Shown piece by piece: positions 40,687 to 44,217 of a DNA stretch of 44,217 nucleotides. The stretch is from Candidatus Delongbacteria bacterium. GTDB taxonomy: Bacteria > Delongbacteria > UBA4055. The stretch is taken from NCBI GenBank assembly GCA_027858795.1, contig JAQICF010000192.1:1-44217 (forward strand). Direction: 5' to 3'. The translations under genes and the position numbers were made by a program. Within the stretch, counting starts at the first letter, position 1, and every line of letters begins with the position of its first letter. Below the pieces are notes generated by a model, which searched no databases, had not been told where the DNA came from, and was given only the letters and a program-made list of their open reading frames with translations.

Positions 40687-40806
40687 TCATTTTTAGGTAG
40701 ATGTTATTTAATACACTTGTATATTCGAAATTGAATATTGATTTTTTTCATTTGCAAAAAAATATAATTATTGTTAATATATTAAATTAAACAGAAGAGA
40801 AGATAT

Positions 40807-41277
40807 ATGACTATCAAAATAGAAGAAACCACAAACACCCTATTACTTGCAAAGCTGAACCACGATGTTCAGGAAATTCATAGTAAGATAGAGCCTGAAA
40901 TATTTAAACCACACTCCTTGGACAATATGCAAATACTATTTGATTCTGCTTTACAAAGAGAAGATGTATCAGCTTTTGTTGCTTATTATGAAGAATATCC
41001 TGCAGGTTATTTACTTTTACAGACTAGAAATTATCCTGAGACTCCCTATATGAAAAAGCATTCAGCTATTTGCATAGAACATATTTGTGTTGAGAGTAAA
41101 TACAAAGGAAAGGGGGTAGGTAAAGCTCTTGTTGATTTTGCAAAAGTATTTGCAGAAGAAAACAATGTTGATAGGATCGAACTAGATTTCTGGACAGGGA
41201 ATAAGAATGCTGGTGAGTTTTTTAGCAGCCAGGGATTTTCTACTTACAATGAAAAAATGTGTTTGAAGCTAAAGTAA
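40807..41277 (+). CDS. GNAT-family N-acetyltransferase
   Basis: 156-aa acetyl-CoA-dependent acetyltransferase. Acetyl-CoA loop YKGKGVGKALVDFAK preceded by ICIEHICVESK, and the end NKNAGEFFSSQGFSTYNEKM. Preceded by AGAAGAGA. Substrate unknown. The 130 bases before it are AT-rich and hold no gene. Confidence 0.9.
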   Translation: MTIKIEETTNTLLLAKLNHDVQEIHSKIEPEIFKPHSLDNMQILFDSALQREDVSAFVAYYEEYPAGYLLLQTRNYPETPYMKKHSAICIEHICVESKYKGKGVGKALVDFAKVFAEENNVDRIELDFWTGNKNAGEFFSSQGFSTYNEKMCLKLK

Positions 41278-41312
41278 TATAAATACATTGATATTTTTAT
41301 TAGGAGCAAGAT

Positions 41313-43016
41313 ATGAAAGATAAATATCTAGATAAAATGGAAGAGTGGAACGAGAACTTTTTTAAAAATTATAAAAAAATGGAAAAGAAGATAGTTGTTC
41401 AGCTTGAAAAGTATGGACAGCAATATTTTATCCTTAATGATTGTTATCAACTATTAGGAAGATTCGATCCTACCATAAAAGCGTATTGTGAAGTATGTGA
41501 AATGCTTGGAAAGAATGAAGGTGGTTTATTACAATATTATTTACATTTAAACGATATTCCAAATGTTAAGATACAGCAGAAATTTTTAGAAAATAGTCAA
41601 CACTATTTGATTTATAAAGATTTTGATAAATATCAAGATTCCGGAGAAGTTCTTAAGAGTAAATATGTTTCGATCAAATATGACAAAAATATTGAAGAGA
41701 TAGCGAATTTAGTTTTTGAAAAAACTGGTAAGATTGATAGGTTTATAGCTAAGGAATGGAAGGGTCTGTTACCCCCAGTTTTTCGAATTATATTTATGAA
41801 CCATACAGGTCAGAGATCATTTAACGCAGAACTAAATGAAACTTATTTACCTGTAAAAGGCATGAAAAAAAGCGATGTTAAGCATTTAGTAGAGGATATT
41901 GTAGCTGAAATATTTCATTTGATCAGTTCTGAGATTATTATGAAAACCAAATTTGGATATGACCTGAGCATGAATTCATTCAGACTTTTAGATGAAGGGT
42001 ATCTACAGCTAGTTCAGTTTAATTTCAATAAAGAAAAGGATGATACAAAAAAGAGAATTGAATATTATTCTCGTGAAATAGTTGTTAAAGGAGTTTTAAA
42101 TTTCTATGATATGAAAGATAAATGGACAAAGCTATTGGATGATAATAGTATAAATATATATGACTTGGTTATTTCGTTCGCATTCTTTCTTGAGGATAAG
42201 TTTGAATATGAAAAATTTAAAAAAATATTTTTTCCTGTGGAAGATTTAGAAGAAAATTCATGGCTGGAATATGCTGAAAATTATTTCGGTCACAAGATCA
42301 ATCATCTAATTGATGAATGGAAACAGGCTCTTATCGATAATGAAGCTCTTGTAGAGGAGATTGAGTCTGTTGAAACTCCTGACCTGTGTCTGAATTGTAA
42401 AAAATATGACAATCCGAAAGACAAACTAGATTGTACCTTAGATAGATTCAAACAAAAAGATAAAAAGAAATTTAAATGTGACCGGTTTGAGAAGGAAGTT
42501 GCTACAATAGTGATTTACAAGTCAAGATCCGGTTTTGTAAAAAAGTATGCAGAATGGATTTCTGAAGAACTTTCAGCTGATCTAAAAGATTATTCTCAGG
42601 TGTCAATAAATGACTTGTCTAAGTATAAAACAATCATCTATGGTGGCGGTATATATGTTTCTGGGATCAATGGCATTAAGTTGATAATGGATAACTTAGA
42701 TAAGCTTGAAGAAAAAAAAATCATCATCTTTGCTACAGGAGCTTCAACAGGCAAACCTGAAGATATTGATAATATTAAAAGAAAGAATTTTACCTACGAT
42801 CAATTAAAAATAATAAAATTTTTCTACCTTAGAGGCGGTTTTGATTTTAAGAAATTGAAATTTCCTTATACAGTTGTAATGCGATTGATGAAATGGAAAC
42901 TTCGTAGGCAAGAACTTCTTACTGCGGATGAACAAGGAATGCTTGATTCTTTTGATGAACCTACTGATTTTACAAGTAAGGAGAATATTAAAGAACTCAT
43001 CGAAGAAGCTTGTTAA
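41313..43016 (+). CDS. two-domain protein: unknown N-terminal domain, Cys motif, flavodoxin-like C-terminus
   Basis: 567 aa. Residues 1-350 are unrecognised and mostly helical; VAEIFHLISSEII recalls a metallopeptidase helix but lacks HExxH. Residues 353-391 hold cysteines in LCLNCKKYDNPKDKLDCTLD and KFKCDRF, a possible Zn or Fe-S knuckle. Residues 395-567 are flavodoxin-like of the HemG type: IVIYKSRSGFVKKYAEWIS (FMN phosphate loop), IIYGGGIYVSGINGIK and IIFATGASTGKPED. It may be an FMN-dependent reductase with a regulatory or binding domain in front. A 36-nt gap with AGGAG separates it from the GNAT gene. Confidence 0.75.
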   Translation: MKDKYLDKMEEWNENFFKNYKKMEKKIVVQLEKYGQQYFILNDCYQLLGRFDPTIKAYCEVCEMLGKNEGGLLQYYLHLNDIPNVKIQQKFLENSQHYLIYKDFDKYQDSGEVLKSKYVSIKYDKNIEEIANLVFEKTGKIDRFIAKEWKGLLPPVFRIIFMNHTGQRSFNAELNETYLPVKGMKKSDVKHLVEDIVAEIFHLISSEIIMKTKFGYDLSMNSFRLLDEGYLQLVQFNFNKEKDDTKKRIEYYSREIVVKGVLNFYDMKDKWTKLLDDNSINIYDLVISFAFFLEDKFEYEKFKKIFFPVEDLEENSWLEYAENYFGHKINHLIDEWKQALIDNEALVEEIESVETPDLCLNCKKYDNPKDKLDCTLDRFKQKDKKKFKCDRFEKEVATIVIYKSRSGFVKKYAEWISEELSADLKDYSQVSINDLSKYKTIIYGGGIYVSGINGIKLIMDNLDKLEEKKIIIFATGASTGKPEDIDNIKRKNFTYDQLKIIKFFYLRGGFDFKKLKFPYTVVMRLMKWKLRRQELLTADEQGMLDSFDEPTDFTSKENIKELIEEAC

Positions 43017-43019
43017 AGT

Positions 43020-43181
43020 AGTAATTACATTGTTTGTTCTAAAAAAATAATTGATAATAATATCTCCTATGGAATTACTTACTTTGATGACTTGAGTAAT
43101 ATTGATCCTGAAATGCTAACAATAACTGGTGAAAACTATTGGTTCCCAACAATATCACTGACAATTGGTTTTGTAAATTAA
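43020..43181 (+). pseudogene. C-terminal remnant of an outer-membrane beta-barrel protein
   Basis: An open frame without any start codon runs from the stop of the flavodoxin-domain gene to TAA 43179-43181. Its end reads NISYGITYFDDLSNIDPEML then TITGENYWFPTISLTIGFVN. Alternating residues and the terminal aromatic/hydrophobic strand look like the last strands of an outer-membrane barrel. The rest is missing. The region 43182-43231 holds nothing. Confidence 0.45.
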
Positions 43182-43231
43182 AACTGATTATTCCTGTTTT
43201 AATTTCTTCTTTTATTTCGTAAATTCTATTT

Positions 43232-44011
43232 ATGAAATCATTCATCGAAAAAAATATAATTAAGTTCAAGAACGATAAGATTTCAGAAATAACCGATCCT
43301 ATCGTAAATGAATCTACAATATCATTAGTTATTAACTATAAACAACTGACTTCTATTGCATGTACCCCAGAACATCTTAAAGATCTTGCTGCTGGTTTTT
43401 TATTTACTTCAGGAATAACTTCAGAGGATAATAAATTACTTGATCTAAAATATGATGAAAAGAATAATGTTGTTCATATTAAGATGGAGAACAACGATAT
43501 TATCAAAGAACTTATTTTTTCCAAGATGAGGCCTGTAGGTTGCGGATCAGGAGAACTTTTATTTGCAAAGAGAAATATTCAGAGACTAGAGAACGATCTT
43601 AAGATCAAAAGTTTAACGATTTCAAGTTTGATGAAAGAATTCAATAAAGGTTCAGAACTATTCTTGAAGACCGGTGGAGTTCATAGTGCGGCTTTAGCTG
43701 ATACAGAGAAAATGCTTGTATTCAGAGAGGATATTGGTCGTCATAATGCAGTAGATAAAGTTATTGGAAATATGTACCTGAATGATATAAGCTTAACTGA
43801 TAAAGTTATTCTTACAAGTGGTAGAATATCTTCTGAGATCGTAATGAAAGTAATTAATTGTAAAATACCAATGATAATATCAAGATCAGCACCTACGATA
43901 AAAGCTGTGGAACTTGCTGAGAAAAATAATATTACACTGATCGGCTTCGCCCGGTCAACGAATTTTAATGTTTATACAGGTTCACAAAACATCAATTTCA
44001 TTCAAGAATAA
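43232..44011 (+). CDS. fdhD: FdhD-like sulfurtransferase for Mo/W enzyme maturation
   Basis: 259 aa. FdhD moves sulfur from a cysteine desulfurase to the Mo/W-bis-pterin cofactor of formate dehydrogenases. Family segments: ACTPEHLKDLAAGFLFTSGI, KTGGVHSAAL, REDIGRHNAVDKVIG, LTSGRISSEIVMK and IISRSAPTIKAVELA. The usual CxxC persulfide site reads VGCGSGE, with one cysteine. No formate dehydrogenase gene is in the window. Its presence shows that the organism matures a Mo or W enzyme, which fits the MobB-like protein 3 kb upstream. Confidence 0.92.
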   Translation: MKSFIEKNIIKFKNDKISEITDPIVNESTISLVINYKQLTSIACTPEHLKDLAAGFLFTSGITSEDNKLLDLKYDEKNNVVHIKMENNDIIKELIFSKMRPVGCGSGELLFAKRNIQRLENDLKIKSLTISSLMKEFNKGSELFLKTGGVHSAALADTEKMLVFREDIGRHNAVDKVIGNMYLNDISLTDKVILTSGRISSEIVMKVINCKIPMIISRSAPTIKAVELAEKNNITLIGFARSTNFNVYTGSQNINFIQE

Positions 44012-44047
44012 ACCCAATTTTACACGATAAATATCTAAAAAAAGTAC

Positions 44048-44095
44048 TTGCATTCAAAGATTAAGTATTCGTAACTTTGTGAAGTAATACTTAAT
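44048..44095 (+). promoter_or_regulatory. promoter region with 10-bp inverted repeat upstream of the XRE gene
   Basis: Arms ATTAAGTATT (44060-44069) and AATACTTAAT (44086-44095) are perfectly inverted, centres 26 bases apart. They overlap a weak promoter with TTGCAT at 44048-44053. Likely operator for the XRE regulator that begins 40 bases downstream. Confidence 0.6.
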
Positions 44096-44134
44096 TTACA
44101 TAATGAAATTTAACAAACCTAAGAGTTCGTGCTA

Positions 44135-44217
44135 ATGGAACGAATTGGAATTAGAATAAAGAATAAAAGAGAAAGCCTGGGTATGCAGGTAAAAGACCTT
44201 TCTGCCAAGATAGAAGC
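44135..44217 (+). CDS. XRE-family HTH regulator, N-terminus only (cut by window end)
   Basis: 27 codons are visible from ATG 44135: RIGIRIKNKRESLGMQVKDL followed by SAKIE. This is the usual N-terminus of a lambda-repressor-like helix-turn-helix (G.RIK..R...G....DL). The effector domain lies outside the window. The start follows a weak Shine-Dalgarno. Confidence 0.7.
   Translation, partial: MERIGIRIKNKRESLGMQVKDLSAKIE

Noticed and set aside
43075..43269. 64-aa minus-strand ORF
   Set aside because: Overlaps the fdhD start and the beta-barrel remnant; no ribosome-binding site or recognisable motif.
1..44217. tRNA, rRNA, CRISPR arrays, IS elements or phage genes
   Set aside because: No cloverleaf, no regularly spaced repeats, no transposase or integrase motif was seen by reading; a tRNAscan or ISfinder search was not possible.

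Overview
The window is AT-rich and gene-dense, and nearly every gene is on the + strand. Lipoprotein signal peptides, a TonB-dependent receptor and outer-membrane remnants point to a diderm. Two ferredoxin-linked Mbx/Mbs-type respiratory complexes, MobB-like and FdhD proteins and the lack of any oxygen-respiration gene point to a strict anaerobe. A decayed surface protein with 'WDFSSPIW...NDGYPYLDW' plus a fibronectin III-like segment recalls FCB-group lineages (Cloacimonadota/Delongbacteria-like). That placement is a guess from style, not a phylogenetic result. LAYOUT. 1-2300: an upstream terminator, a secreted alkaline phosphatase lipoprotein and a DUF2202 ferritin-like protein. 2350-14279: Mbx operon 1, with MarR regulator, MrpE, MrpF, MrpG, MbxD, a fused MbxE/F, MrpC, a 1047-aa fusion of two MrpD/NuoN-type antiporter modules, NuoH-like, NuoB-like, NuoC-like and NuoD-like subunits, a NuoI ferredoxin fused to a GltD/NfnB-type FAD-NAD(P)H module, and a CBS-domain protein. 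14280-18822: a debris-rich spacer with a decayed surface protein, a TPR protein split by one in-frame TGA, an acetyltransferase tail, a DnaQ-like exonuclease and two secreted proteins of unknown function. 18865-30314: Mbx operon 2, a direct paralogous copy with identical gene order from the MarR regulator to the NuoI-GltD fusion, but without the CBS gene. 30384-40685: a terminator, then a promoter, a long structured leader RNA with a 45-codon ORF, and a long gene run: lipoprotein, TonB-dependent receptor, three further extracytoplasmic proteins carrying a sulfite-oxidase-like pterin-binding fold (one fused to an AlkP-superfamily phosphodiesterase), an ECF S component, EcfA1, EcfA2, EcfT, a MobB-like GTPase with an Fe-S motif, and a protein-kinase-fold protein. 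40807-44217: GNAT, a flavodoxin-domain protein, an outer-membrane protein remnant, FdhD, and the start of an XRE regulator with a palindromic operator. HOW IT WORKS (inference). Each Mbx complex should take electrons from ferredoxin, pump ions through two antiporter modules and deliver electrons to NAD(P)+ through the fused flavoprotein, or to sulfur/disulfide as in archaeal MBS. Its catalytic subunit lacks the [NiFe] ligands (Cys to Glu twice), and its NuoB-like subunit keeps only three cluster cysteines, as expected for a site-differentiated cluster. The flavoprotein of copy 2 keeps the Arg-Arg NADPH signature and that of copy 1 does not, so the two complexes probably use different pyridine nucleotides. 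The MarR regulators share conserved cysteines, and both promoters carry the same TTGA-N5-TCAA inverted repeat at the same offset from the -35 box. The 30-40 kb cluster is the best candidate for an undescribed system: I propose import of a pterin-type (Mo/W) cofactor or a similarly large nucleotide-linked cofactor across both membranes, with periplasmic hydrolysis, ECF uptake and cytoplasmic handling by the MobB-like and kinase-like proteins. The substrate cannot be fixed from sequence alone.
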